DNA of 64,000 bases from Rhodobacteraceae bacterium S2214 (GCA_025141675.1 CP081161.1:1586001-1650000); one strand, 5' to 3'; positions 33,874 to 42,127 are shown, numbered from the stretch's first letter. Notes: generated by a model from the letters alone, not told the origin. Numbers and translations: made by a program.

Positions 33874-34818
33874 CTATTCGAATTCCATTTGTTCGTAGAC
33901 ACGGCCTGCATTCTTTGTGGCCAGTTCTTCGAACGTATCAAGGTGCAAATAGGGCGACTGATCTACGTAATATGCGTCCGCAAGCCCGCCGCCGCTATCA
34001 AGATGTTCGCCGACTTTGCCGCGCAAATATTCCAGATAGCCCTTCGTATACAGACGAACTTGATCCATATTCGTCGGATGCCCGTGGCCTGGAATAACAT
34101 AAGTTGCGTCCAAAGCTTCGAATTCCGTATCCCACGTTTCGAGCCAATCAAGGGTATAGGTATCTTCGAAAATTGGCAGCATACGTTCGTGAAACGCCAT
34201 GTCGCCTGCAATCACGAGATCTTGGTTCGGCAGCCAAACAACCACGTCGCCCGCACTATGGGATGGACCTAAGTAACGCGCTTCGATCCGGTAATCGCCG
34301 AGCTCGATGATATGGTCGTCATCGAAGGTTTCGGTCGGGCCTTGCAACACGGTGCCAGCATGTCGGTCGCGGTTCACCCGTTCGGCATTTGCGATGATCT
34401 GGCCACCGCGATCCGCAAATTCGGCTGCGGCATCGACATGGGCAATGATCGGAACGTTTTGGGTTGCCCAATAGGAATTGCCGAGCATCGCATGGCCTTG
34501 GCCGTTTTCGTTGATCACAAGAACAACAGGTTCATCTGTCCGCGCCTTGATCTCGGTATGAAGCGCTTCCCCCAATCCGTATGATCCGCCGCCGTTGATC
34601 ACAACCACGCCTTCGCCTGTGACGATAAAGCTGAGGTTGTTATTATGGCCCGCGTTTTCATATGTCGGCGGGGCTGTGGCCCCGATGGCGCTGAAAACGC
34701 CGGGAATGAATTCGACGGGTGCACTGTAAAGCAGCGATCCGGGATATTGATCGGCAATGTCTTCATTTGCGATAGCCGTTGTGGCGGTGCAGGCCGCGAT
34801 TAAAACGATGGGTTTCAT
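33874..34818 (-). CDS. Exported metallo-beta-lactamase-fold protein with altered metal motif
   Basis: 314 aa from 34818 with a signal peptide (MKPIVLIAACTATTAIA). The MBL fold is clear: GHNNNLSFIVTGEGVVVINGG, LGPSHSAGDVVVWLPNQDLVIAGDMAF, YVIPGHGHPTNMDQ. The HxHxDH metal motif expected after the third strand is replaced by NENGQGHAM. It resembles SoxH-like hydrolases seen at the end of sox clusters. It overlaps the preceding MBL gene by ATGA, so the two form one operon. Confidence 0.82.
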   Translation of the reverse strand: MKPIVLIAACTATTAIANEDIADQYPGSLLYSAPVEFIPGVFSAIGATAPPTYENAGHNNNLSFIVTGEGVVVINGGGSYGLGEALHTEIKARTDEPVVLVINENGQGHAMLGNSYWATQNVPIIAHVDAAAEFADRGGQIIANAERVNRDRHAGTVLQGPTETFDDDHIIELGDYRIEARYLGPSHSAGDVVVWLPNQDLVIAGDMAFHERMLPIFEDTYTLDWLETWDTEFEALDATYVIPGHGHPTNMDQVRLYTKGYLEYLRGKVGEHLDSGGGLADAYYVDQSPYLHLDTFEELATKNAGRVYEQMEFE

Positions 34819-35732
34819 GTTTCTTCTCCGACGAAGATGTATCCGCTGTCGCGTTTCTCGGCGCGACCAAGCCCACCGCCGGGCAGGTGGAACCCAACGA
34901 ACCGCATCTGGTCTTGCGTCAACTGATCCAGCAACCCTGCACGGGTCTTTGCCCCCAAGATGGGATCCTGATCTGAATTCGAATGCCACGTCGGCTGTTC
35001 AAAACCGATGTGGTGATTACCAATTGCATCGCCCACAATCATGATCGTTTCTGTCCCGACCTGCACCGCGAACGCCATATGTCCGGGGGTGTGGCCCGGT
35101 GTTGCGCGTGCGGTCACACCCGGCAGTACTTCTGCGCCATCACCAAAGAATGTGATGCGATCTGCAATCTCACCCAGCCGATTGGCGGCACCGACTGCAA
35201 AGGCCTGCCGATCTGACCGGATCGTCGAAACGGTGTTCGGATTTGTCCAATAATCCCATTCGGTTTGCCCGATGTGATACGCAGCTTCAGGAAACCAAAG
35301 ATCGCCAAAGTCATCCAGCAGGCCCCATAGATGATCAGGATGTGCATGGGTAAACACGACGTCCGTGATATCAAATGGGTCGACACCCAGTTGGTCCAAG
35401 GCATCGCTGAGCTTACCAGCACTCGCCATGAAATCAGCCCCTGAACCGACATCGAACAGTACTGTCCGATCAGCTGTGCGCAGCAATGTGACATTGCAGT
35501 CGGGGGACACAGTTTCACCGACCAATCCGTTACGCGTCAGAATTTCATCCGCACCGGGCGCAGGCATGTCGCCCAAGACAAACGAACGCGGCAAAACAAG
35601 GTGCCCGTCGCTAAGCGTGTGCAGCTTGGTATCGCCAGCAACAACAGCGGACTGTGCCCACGTCATGCGCGGTGTCGCAAGTGTCACGCCAGCGGCGGCA
35701 ACTGATTGAAGCAGGGCACGTCTGCGGATCAT
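34815..35732 (-). CDS. Tat-exported metallo-beta-lactamase-fold hydrolase
   Basis: 305 aa. Signal MIRRRALLQSVAAAGVTLATP is of twin-arginine type. The intact metal motif is FTHAHPDHLWGLL, with further ligands in ATPGHTPGHMAF, VGDAI and VGFHLPGGG. The domain resembles quorum-quenching-lactonase-like or other MBL hydrolases; substrate unknown. It is preceded by a perfect ATTC-N8-GAAT palindrome, which links it to the SoxR-type regulon. Confidence 0.85.
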   Translation of the reverse strand: MIRRRALLQSVAAAGVTLATPRMTWAQSAVVAGDTKLHTLSDGHLVLPRSFVLGDMPAPGADEILTRNGLVGETVSPDCNVTLLRTADRTVLFDVGSGADFMASAGKLSDALDQLGVDPFDITDVVFTHAHPDHLWGLLDDFGDLWFPEAAYHIGQTEWDYWTNPNTVSTIRSDRQAFAVGAANRLGEIADRITFFGDGAEVLPGVTARATPGHTPGHMAFAVQVGTETIMIVGDAIGNHHIGFEQPTWHSNSDQDPILGAKTRAGLLDQLTQDQMRFVGFHLPGGGLGRAEKRDSGYIFVGEET

Positions 35733-35748
35733 CGAAACATCCTCACAT

Positions 35749-35764
35749 ATTCTATTTTGTGAAT
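35749..35764. promoter_or_regulatory. Perfect SqrR/BigR/SoxR-type operator upstream of the MBL operon
   Basis: ATTC-TATTTTGT-GAAT exactly matches the ATTC-N8-GAAT consensus of SqrR/BigR persulfide-sensing repressors and extends to ATATTC/GAATAT. It lies 16 bp before the minus-strand start codon. Confidence 0.7.
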
Positions 35765-35817
35765 ATTAATGTGCAGAACACGATGCCGAAAGTCAAACGA
35801 AGCTTGCGGTGTTTAAT

Positions 35818-35905
35818 GGGGGGGGGGCGCACGCGCATCTAAAGGTACCCTTAAGTTATTGAAAAGCGCCGCGAACGGTCTTTTCTTAAGGGCATCTTTA
35901 GATGC
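35818..35905. repeat. G10 tract plus 21-bp inverted repeat
   Basis: Ten consecutive G (35818-35827) followed by arms at 35835-35855 and 35885-35905. The arms match over 10 and 8 bp (GCATCTAAAG and CCCTTAAG) around a 3-bp mismatch, with a 29-bp loop. It lies between the MBL operon and tRNA-Tyr. No gene is seen in it. Confidence 0.75.
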
Positions 35906-35921
35906 AATCACTGTGCGTGAA

Positions 35922-36005
35922 TGGTGGGCGACCCTGGAATCGAACCAGGCGTGAGTCGCCTCGAGGGAGTTACAGTCCCCTGCCACACCTTGCGGCCTGT
36001 CGCCC
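35922..36005 (-). tRNA. tRNA-Tyr (GTA)
   Basis: 84 nt with encoded CCA. Acceptor GGGCGAC/GTCGCCC, anticodon loop CTGTAAC (GTA), long variable arm, T arm CCTGG-TTCGATT-CCAGG. The long variable arm is usual for bacterial tRNA-Tyr. Confidence 0.97.
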
Positions 36006-36128
36006 ACTAGGCGGCTGATTACCGATGCCACATCACCCCGTCAACCGCAAAAAGCCACTCTTTTGCCCCCCTTCACAGTTTGTTTCGAACGCGGTAGGCA
36101 GCGGGGTCTCAAAGCGTCAGGAAAACAG

Positions 36129-36911
36129 ATGAAAAAGCCAAAGTGGGTTGTTGCAAAAGAACAAGCAAAACGGGTGGCTGCGAATGAAACAGTCTGGTTG
36201 TTTGGCATCCATGCGGTGCGTGACGCGCTTGAGAACCCGAAACGTGTGAAGCTGCGGCTTGTTGTGACGCGCAATGCGATGGACAAACTAGCCGATGCAA
36301 TCGGGAAGGCGGGCATTGAGCCTGAAATCTCTGATCCACGTAAATTTGCGGCACCGCTTGATCCGCAGTCAGTCCACCAAGGAGCTGCTTTGGAAGTGAA
36401 ACCGCTGGATTGGGGCAAAATCGAAGAAATTGCACTCGGTGGTGCGGATGATTCAGGTCCACCGCGCATTGTTCTGCTCGACCGTGTGACCGACCCACAT
36501 AACGTCGGGGCGATTCTACGGTCTGCTGAAGTGTTTGGTGCACGGGCTGTGGTAGCGATGAACCGCCATGCCGCGCCCGAAACAGGTGCCTTGGCGAAAA
36601 CCGCAAGTGGTGCGTTGGAACGGCAACCCTACGTGCGGGTCCGCAATCTGGCGGATACGATGATTGCCCTGAAAGACATGGGGTATCTGGTGCTGGGCCT
36701 TGATGGGACCGCTGAACAGACAATCGAACAGGCTGTCGAAGGCAAGCGTGACCGCGCAATTGCGCTTGTGATGGGCGCCGAAGGACCGGGTTTGCGCGAA
36801 AAAACGCTAGAAACCTGCGATTCTTTGGTGAAAATCGATTATGCAGGCGGATTTGGGTCGCTCAACGTCTCAAATGCGGCGGCTGTCGCCCTATATGCTT
36901 CTAAAGGGTAA
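36129..36911 (+). CDS. rlmB: 23S rRNA 2'-O-methyltransferase RlmB (TrmH/SPOUT family)
   Basis: 260 aa from 36129, preceded by AGGAAA. An N-terminal substrate-binding domain (VWLFGIHAVRDALENPKRVKLRLVVTRNA) is followed by the SPOUT knot: PRIVLLDRVTDPHNVGAILRSAEVFGARAVV, ALVMGAEGPGLREKTLETCD, FGSLNVSNAAAVALY. RlmB methylates G2251 of 23S rRNA; TrmH-like specificity for another RNA cannot be excluded. The longer frame from 36063 adds 22 unrelated residues. Confidence 0.9.
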   Translation: MKKPKWVVAKEQAKRVAANETVWLFGIHAVRDALENPKRVKLRLVVTRNAMDKLADAIGKAGIEPEISDPRKFAAPLDPQSVHQGAALEVKPLDWGKIEEIALGGADDSGPPRIVLLDRVTDPHNVGAILRSAEVFGARAVVAMNRHAAPETGALAKTASGALERQPYVRVRNLADTMIALKDMGYLVLGLDGTAEQTIEQAVEGKRDRAIALVMGAEGPGLREKTLETCDSLVKIDYAGGFGSLNVSNAAAVALYASKG

Positions 36912-36928
36912 GTAAAAAGGGCTGCTTG

Positions 36929-37240
36929 ATGACGATCACCAAGGTTGGGACGTGTTGCTATTGCGGAACGAAAGCGGCTTTGGTGTTACGCGGATCAGAG
37001 CGGCACGAACTTAGCTGCAGCACATGCGGCGCGCCGCTACATGCGCTTAAGATTCTCCCGCAAAGGGCAGCGGAGCCCGCGCGCCTAAAAGCCGTCTCCC
37101 ATCGCCCAAAGCCGCAAAAGGTTCGCGATTATGAGAACGCCAAGCATCGCGTGAAACCCGGTAAACGCCGGAAATCAAAAAGCCTTGGCCGCAAGATATG
37201 GTCAGAGGTTTGGGACGTTGTCGAAGACATCTTTGACTGA
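36929..37240 (+). CDS. Small zinc-ribbon protein of unknown function
   Basis: 103 aa. The N-terminal half has CCYCGTKAALVLRG and SCSTCGAPLHALK, two CxxC pairs of a zinc ribbon. The C-terminal half is highly basic (KPGKRRKSKSLGRKIW) and ends in an acidic amphipathic helix WSEVWDVVEDIFD. Nucleic-acid binding is plausible. A TTG at 36926 in frame directly precedes the ATG. It follows rlmB by 17 bp. Confidence 0.7.
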   Translation: MTITKVGTCCYCGTKAALVLRGSERHELSCSTCGAPLHALKILPQRAAEPARLKAVSHRPKPQKVRDYENAKHRVKPGKRRKSKSLGRKIWSEVWDVVEDIFD

Positions 37241-37313
37241 TCACGCGCGTTAAGAACGTGTTCACATTTTGCTGATCAACTCTTGGATATGCGAATACTA
37301 ACCCCAGATTCGT

Positions 37314-37400
37314 AACAAGGCATGGCATTGGAACCTGCCTGTCTGTCTTACTGTCCCTCGTTCCATACCTTGCGCCCGGGTTTTCCCTGGGCGCTTTTTT
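37314..37400 (+). ncRNA. Candidate small RNA with its own terminator
   Basis: A 160-bp gap between the zinc-ribbon gene and the CoA-binding gene ends in a strong terminator (37372-37400). Before it, GGAAC (about 37331) pairs with GTTCC (about 37360) and AAGG pairs with CCTT, enclosing a pyrimidine-rich loop (CTGCCTGTCTGTCTTACTG). The two-hairpin layout fits a trans-acting sRNA of about 85 nt. The transcription start is a guess; it could also be the 3' end of the upstream transcript. Confidence 0.45.
37372..37400 (+). terminator. Rho-independent terminator
   Basis: GCGCCC(G)GG, TTTT loop, CC(T)GGGCGC (37372-37394), followed by T6. It lies 130 bp beyond the zinc-ribbon stop, too far to be its obvious own terminator. 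Confidence 0.85.
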
Positions 37401-37428
37401 CTTTCGGGACCGCGGTCTAGGGTGAACC

Positions 37429-37896
37429 ATGACGTATTCAGATGATTTTCTGCGCAGGATTCTGCGCCGCGCCAAAACAATCGCGATTGTCGGGGTGTCC
37501 GCCAAAGAAGTTCGGCCAAGCTATTTTGTGGCGAGGTACCTGCAACTGAAGGGCTATCGGATTATTCCGGTCAACCCCGGTATTGCAGGACAGATGCTTT
37601 TCGGGGAAAAAGTGTACCCCGATTTGCAAAGCATCCCTGACACCGTTGATGTGGTCGATATTTTCCGCAGATCGGACGCGGTGCCGGGCATCGTTGACGA
37701 GGCACTGGCGCGTTGGCCCGATTTACAGACGATCTGGATGCAGATTGGTGTGGAACACGCAGGCGCCGCAGCCGTGGCAGAGGCGCGCGGTGTTGATGTT
37801 GTCCAGAATCGGTGTCCGAAAATTGAATACCAGCGATTGATGGGCGAATTGCGGATGGGTGGGTTCAACACCGGAATAATTTCTTCGAAATTATGA
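37429..37896 (+). CDS. CoA-binding domain protein (YccU-like)
   Basis: 155 aa Rossmann-fold protein: AKTIAIVGVSAKEVRPSYFVARYLQLKGYRIIPVNPG, VDVVDIFRRSDAVPGIVDEAL, QIGVEHAGAAAVAEARGVDVVQNRCPKIEYQRL. It matches the YccU/CoA-binding family. Enzymatic role is unknown; the domain is related to succinyl-CoA synthetase alpha. It is convergent with hisE. Confidence 0.9.
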   Translation: MTYSDDFLRRILRRAKTIAIVGVSAKEVRPSYFVARYLQLKGYRIIPVNPGIAGQMLFGEKVYPDLQSIPDTVDVVDIFRRSDAVPGIVDEALARWPDLQTIWMQIGVEHAGAAAVAEARGVDVVQNRCPKIEYQRLMGELRMGGFNTGIISSKL

Positions 37897-37944
37897 AGGG
37901 GCGCTGCCCCTTGTGATCCCCGAGATATTTTTGACCAAAAGAAG
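37896..37944 (-). repeat. Stem-loop plus dispersed 3'-end motif, copy 2
   Basis: AAGGGGC-GCT-GCCCCTT hairpin (37896-37912), then CCCCGAGATATTT-TT-GACCAAAAGAAG (37918-37944), abutting the hisE stop. The same hairpin-plus-motif layout occurs behind pyc (44934-44980). The hairpin could terminate both convergent genes. Confidence 0.7.
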
Positions 37945-38250
37945 TTAGCGGGACGCCTTTTCGGCGATGCCAGACTGTGTGGTCCGCGATGCGAGTTCGG
38001 CTTCGATGTCGGCGAGTGTGACATCACGCGCGGCGCACATCACCAGCAAGTGGTAAATCGCATCAGCGGCTTCCGAGGTCAGTTTCGCTTTGTCGCCTTT
38101 TATGGCTTCGATGATCGCTTCAATTGCTTCTTCACCGAATTTTTCCGCGCACTTTTCCGGCCCCTTAGCGAGCAGTTTTGCGGTCCAGCTGCTGTCCGGA
38201 TCTGCGCCTTTGCGGGCGGCGATTGTGGCGGCGAGGTCGTGAATGCTCAT
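37945..38250 (-). CDS. hisE: Phosphoribosyl-ATP pyrophosphohydrolase
   Basis: 101 aa MazG-like enzyme, second step of histidine synthesis. Key segment [33 protein letters not shown] with the ExxE metal ligands, and [12 protein letters not shown]. Overlaps hisF by ATGA. Last gene of the minus-strand his series. Confidence 0.95.
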   Translation of the reverse strand: MSIHDLAATIAARKGADPDSSWTAKLLAKGPEKCAEKFGEEAIEAIIEAIKGDKAKLTSEAADAIYHLLVMCAARDVTLADIEAELASRTTQSGIAEKASR

Positions 38251-39008
38251 GCGGTTCTCATCGGGATGCCGGCGTTTTCCATGTGGGTCTTCGCCTCTGC
38301 TATGGAATAAGTGCCAAAGTGGAAGATGGACGCCGCAAGTACGGCGGATGCGCCGCCTTCGGTGACGCCCTCAACAAGGTGATCCAGCGTGCCGACACCG
38401 CCTGATGCAATGACGGGTACGTTAACTGCGTCGCTGACGGCGCGGGTCAGCGGCAGGTTGAAGCCGGATTTCGTGCCGTCGCGGTCCATGGAAGTCAGAA
38501 GGATTTCGCCTGCGCCTTTTTCCACAACTGTGCGTGCAAATTCGACGGCGTCGATGCCCGTCGCCCGACGGCCGCCATGGGTGAATATTTCCCAGCGGCC
38601 CGGTTCGACCGTCTTCGCGTCAATCGCCACAACGATACATTGGCTGCCAAAGCGCATCGCGGCTTCTGCCACCACGTCTGGATTGGCCACAGCCGCTGAA
38701 TTGAAGCTGACCTTGTCGGCCCCTGCGAGCAGAAGGTTGCGCACGTCGTGATGTGTTCGTACCCCGCCGCCAATCGTCAACGGCATGAAACATTGTTCGG
38801 CGGTCCGCGTTGCCAGATCGAACATCGTGCCCCGATTTTCTTCGGTGGCCATAATGTCGAGGAAGCAAAGTTCGTCGGCACCGGCTGCGTTATAAGCGAT
38901 GGCCGCATCAACGGGATCGCCCGCGTCGATAAGGTCCACAAAGTTCACGCCTTTCACGACACGCCCTTCGGCGACGTCCAGGCAGGGGATGATGCGTGTT
39001 TTCAACAT
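38247..39008 (-). CDS. hisF: Imidazole glycerol phosphate synthase, cyclase subunit
   Basis: 253-aa TIM barrel. [35 protein letters not shown] with the catalytic Asp (CLDV) and the second Asp in [15 protein letters not shown]; phosphate-binding loops PLTIGGGV and [15 protein letters not shown]. With HisH it closes the imidazole ring. The 78-bp gap upstream faces the divergent DUF302 gene. Confidence 0.97.
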   Translation of the reverse strand: MLKTRIIPCLDVAEGRVVKGVNFVDLIDAGDPVDAAIAYNAAGADELCFLDIMATEENRGTMFDLATRTAEQCFMPLTIGGGVRTHHDVRNLLLAGADKVSFNSAAVANPDVVAEAAMRFGSQCIVVAIDAKTVEPGRWEIFTHGGRRATGIDAVEFARTVVEKGAGEILLTSMDRDGTKSGFNLPLTRAVSDAVNVPVIASGGVGTLDHLVEGVTEGGASAVLAASIFHFGTYSIAEAKTHMENAGIPMRTA

Positions 39009-39086
39009 GCCGTGAGGTTTAGGGGGAATCGTATCGCTTGGAAAGGTGCTGTGTCATGTGTTGGGCTCCCTTATGAGGAGAAAACC

Positions 39087-39533
39087 ATGAAACGTATACT
39101 GACTGCCATGACGACGGCACTTTCTCTGATTGGAGCCCCATTGATGGCCGAGACGATCACACAAAACTCACCCAAATCCGTATCTGCAACGATGGACGCG
39201 CTTCAGGCTGCTGTTGAAGGCGCGGGTGCGACTGTATTTGCGCGTGTGAACCACGGCGCAGGGGCCGCATCGGTCGAGATGGAGCTTTATGATGCGGAGC
39301 TGTTGATCTTTGGCAATCCACGGCTCGGTACGCCTGCGATGCAGGCTGACATTCGTGCGGGCCTGCAATTGCCGCTGCGCGTGCTGGTGTACGCGGGCGA
39401 CAATGGGACGGTCGTAGCCTACGAAAGCGTCGAGACATTGTTTGACGGGTTGGATGTGCCATTGGACGCTGAATTCGCACAACGCATGACGGGTGCATTG
39501 GCCATGCTGACCGGTAAGGCCATCGCGGAGTAA
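39087..39533 (+). CDS. Exported DUF302 protein within the his cluster
   Basis: 148 aa from 39087 (ribosome-binding site GAGGAG). Signal peptide MKRILTAMTTALSLIGAPLMA. DUF302 pattern: SVSATMDALQAAVEGAGATVFARVNHGAGAASVEMELYDAELLIFGNPRLGTPAMQADIRAGLQLPLRVLVYAGDNGTVVAYE. This is the typical TlpA-independent DUF302 with heart-shaped beta fold; no cysteine is left after the signal, unlike the sox-linked paralogue. It is oriented against the flanking his genes. Confidence 0.88.
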   Translation: MKRILTAMTTALSLIGAPLMAETITQNSPKSVSATMDALQAAVEGAGATVFARVNHGAGAASVEMELYDAELLIFGNPRLGTPAMQADIRAGLQLPLRVLVYAGDNGTVVAYESVETLFDGLDVPLDAEFAQRMTGALAMLTGKAIAE

Positions 39534-39595
39534 ATCCAACGGCTTCTTTGCGGATGTTCGGACAAGGGGCGGCGTGACCGCTGCCCCTTGTCTTG

Positions 39596-40315
39596 TTATG
39601 CAGTGAGCAAGGCCATTGCTTCGGCCAGATCGATGGCCCCATCATAAAGCGCACGGCCTGAAATCGCGCCGGAAATCACGTCTGTTTCTTTCAGCGCTTT
39701 GAGGTCTGCAAGCGACGACACACCGCCAGACGCAATCACCGGAATATCGACGGCGCGGGCGAGGGCGGCTGTTGCATCAATGTTAGGGCCTTTCATCGCG
39801 CCATCACGTAGAATGTCTGTATAGATGATCGCGGCAATCCCTGCGTCCTCAAACGATTTGGCCAGATCGGTGACCATGACGTCGGTTTCTTCGGCCCAGC
39901 CGCGTGTGGCGACGCGCCCGTTACGTGCATCAAGGCCGACGGCTACTTGGTTCGGGAATGCCTTTGCAGCTTCGCGCACCAAATCAGGGTTTTCGACAGC
40001 AACCGTGCCAAGAATAACGCGGGTCAAACCGCGGTCTAGCCAACGTTCGATCGTGGCCATGTCGCGGATACCGCCACCCAATTGGGTCGGGACCTTGCAG
40101 GCCTTTAGGATCGCCTCAACTGGTGCGGCGTTTACCGGTTCCCCTGCGAAGGCACCGTTCAGGTCAACAAGGTGCAGCCATTCGCAACCCGCTTCAACAA
40201 AGCTGCGCGCCTGTGCAGCCGGATCGTCGTTGAAGACGGTTGTTTGATCCATATCGCCGTGCACAAGCCGCACAGCGTTACCGTCTTTAAGATCAATTGC
40301 GGGATAAAGGATCAT
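39596..40315 (-). CDS. hisA: ProFAR isomerase
   Basis: 239-aa TIM barrel: [21 protein letters not shown] (catalytic Asp), [31 protein letters not shown] (second Asp), [15 protein letters not shown]. Fourth step of histidine synthesis. I chose 40315; the upstream 39 residues of the open frame do not match the family. It lies 62 bp beyond the convergent DUF302 stop. Confidence 0.97.
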   Translation of the reverse strand: MILYPAIDLKDGNAVRLVHGDMDQTTVFNDDPAAQARSFVEAGCEWLHLVDLNGAFAGEPVNAAPVEAILKACKVPTQLGGGIRDMATIERWLDRGLTRVILGTVAVENPDLVREAAKAFPNQVAVGLDARNGRVATRGWAEETDVMVTDLAKSFEDAGIAAIIYTDILRDGAMKGPNIDATAALARAVDIPVIASGGVSSLADLKALKETDVISGAISGRALYDGAIDLAEAMALLTA

Positions 40316-40450
40316 GGCAGTACTCCGGTTGCTTGGCCGCTTTCTACAGTCGGGGGCGTGGAATGCAATGCGTGCCCGACCCAACGTCATTGTTGCTTTG
40401 CGACCTTGCTCGCGCCCAATCTGCGACATCACTTACGGGAGGAAGAGAAA

Positions 40451-40846
40451 ATGAAGACTTTGGTATTGGCGGCGGTTGCTGCGATGTCGATGGCGACCAC
40501 TGCTGTGGCGCAAGAAGCCGTCTATGGCGAATGGAAATCCCAGCCGGGCGAAACCGGTGGTTACATCCACGTGCGCCTTGGGCCGTGTGGGTCAAACGTG
40601 TGCGGTGAAATCACGCAAGTGGTTGGCAACGACAACACGTCCATTGTTGGTCGCACGATCATTCAGGGCATGTCACCGCAGGGTGGCGGGTCTTATACCG
40701 GCGGCACGATCTGGGCGCCTGATACAGACAAAACGTACAAATCCGACATGACCATGAACGGTAACAATTCAATGGTTGTTCGTGGCTGTGTTGGTGTTTG
40801 CACAGCGCTGACAAGCCGTTCACAGACGTGGACGCGTGTACGCTAA
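40451..40846 (+). CDS. Exported DUF2147 protein
   Basis: 131 aa from 40451, with GGGAGGAAGAG before the ATG. Signal peptide MKTLVLAAVAAMSMATTAVAQ. DUF2147 pattern: VYGEWKSQPGETGGYIHVRLGPCGSNVCGEI, then beta-barrel-like strands with GGTIWAPDTDKTYKSDMTMNGNNSMVVRGCVGVCTALTSRSQTWTRV. Four cysteines may form two disulfides. Function unknown. It is convergent with the transglycosylase gene. Confidence 0.88.
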   Translation: MKTLVLAAVAAMSMATTAVAQEAVYGEWKSQPGETGGYIHVRLGPCGSNVCGEITQVVGNDNTSIVGRTIIQGMSPQGGGSYTGGTIWAPDTDKTYKSDMTMNGNNSMVVRGCVGVCTALTSRSQTWTRVR

Positions 40847-40849
40847 ATC

Positions 40850-41374
40850 CTAAAGAAGTTGCGCCTCAGCGGCGCAGCTTCGTTCCCCGCCGGGACGCAG
40901 GCCAGTTTCGACAAGTAGGCCGCGATCCCGCGCTTCGTAATAATATCCGCGGGCATACCAACTCACAGCCGTGGCTTCGTCGCCGTTCGAAAGCAACCAA
41001 GCACCTCGCAGATATCGCCCCGCATAAAGCAAATTCGTTTCCGCATTCAGCAGGCTTTCAGGCGTGCCGCGATGCCCCATCGTGCGGGCTGTCTGCGGCA
41101 AAATCTGCATCAAACCCCAGTAAGGGCCGTTGCGTGCGCCCGCCCGATAATCGCTTTCGCGTTGGATCACGCGGTGTAGCAGGCTTTCGGGAATGCCATG
41201 GCAGGCCGCATATTTCTGCACCAAGGTCCGCATTTCGCGGGTTTCACCAGGGTAAAGTCCGATATCGTCGCGCGTGCCTTGCGATTGCGCTGCGACCTCT
41301 GGCGATCTTACGGGAATAAACCCGCAACTGGCGACAGAGCAGGCAAGGGCGAGACACATCAAACGCTGAAACAT
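40850..41374 (-). CDS. Lipoprotein lytic transglycosylase (SLT domain)
   Basis: 174 aa with a lipoprotein signal ending LACSVASCG (lipobox VASC). The SLT domain is seen as GIPESLLHRVIQRESDYRAGARNGPYWGLMQILPQTARTMG with the catalytic Glu in QRESDY, and NLLYAGRYLRGAW with SWYARGYYYEA. It cleaves peptidoglycan to 1,6-anhydro products. It sits between hisH and hisA but is functionally unrelated. Confidence 0.9.
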   Translation of the reverse strand: MFQRLMCLALACSVASCGFIPVRSPEVAAQSQGTRDDIGLYPGETREMRTLVQKYAACHGIPESLLHRVIQRESDYRAGARNGPYWGLMQILPQTARTMGHRGTPESLLNAETNLLYAGRYLRGAWLLSNGDEATAVSWYARGYYYEARDRGLLVETGLRPGGERSCAAEAQLL

Positions 41375-41463
41375 GAGAAGCTTTCTAGGGTTGTTTCCTA
41401 AAAGCTAACGCAACTTGGCCCATAACGGTAGTCAGGGTTTCCAGACGGGCAAACAGTCGCCGT

Positions 41464-42102
41464 CTACGGCTTCCACGACAGGAAGTTGCCAATCATTCGC
41501 AGGCCAGCGTCTTGGCTCTTCTCGGGATGGAACTGCATCCCAATGATGTTGTCGCGTCCGACAATAGCAGTGATATCGCCTGCGTAATCAACATGCGCCA
41601 GACGTTCAGCCGGATTGGTGACCGTCATCGCATAGGAATGGACAAAATACGCGTGTTCGCCAGTTTCAATGCCCTCAAGAACCGGATGCGGATTGTCGAT
41701 CATCAGATCGTTCCAGCCCATATGCGGAATTTTCAAGGACGGGTCGGACGGTGTTATTTTGTGAATATCGCCTGCAATCCAGCCAAAACCTGCGGTTGGT
41801 TCATATTCATGACCCGTGGTGGCGAGCATTTGCATGCCCACACAAATCCCCATGAATGGGACGCCACGCGCGGTCACGGCCTCTGTGATCGCGTCACCAA
41901 GCCCGGTGCGGGCCAGCAATTCGGCGCGGCAATGCGGGAAGGCCCCATCGCCGGGCAGCACGATCCGGTCGGCCTTGGCCACGATGTCAGGGTCGGCGGT
42001 GACGTGAATTGCGCCGCTGCCAACTTCCGCAGCCATCCGTTCAAACGCCTTTTGCGCCGAATGCAAATTGCCGCTGTCGTAATCGATAAGGACCGTCGTC
42101 AT
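41464..42102 (-). CDS. hisH: Imidazole glycerol phosphate synthase, glutamine amidotransferase subunit
   Basis: 212-aa class I glutamine amidotransferase: VLIDYDSGNLHSAQKAFERM, FMGICVGMQMLATTGHE (nucleophilic Cys) and IIGMQFHPEKSQDAGLRMI (His-Glu of the triad). Supplies ammonia to HisF. It lies 58 bp behind hisB, across a small inverted-repeat element. Confidence 0.97.
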   Translation of the reverse strand: MTTVLIDYDSGNLHSAQKAFERMAAEVGSGAIHVTADPDIVAKADRIVLPGDGAFPHCRAELLARTGLGDAITEAVTARGVPFMGICVGMQMLATTGHEYEPTAGFGWIAGDIHKITPSDPSLKIPHMGWNDLMIDNPHPVLEGIETGEHAYFVHSYAMTVTNPAERLAHVDYAGDITAIVGRDNIIGMQFHPEKSQDAGLRMIGNFLSWKP

Positions 42103-42127
42103 GTTTTGTTACTTTCGCGCAATTTGG

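Noticed and set aside
35749..35764. FNR site before the MBL operon
   Set aside because: No TTGAT/ATCAA halves; the palindrome fits ATTC-N8-GAAT instead.
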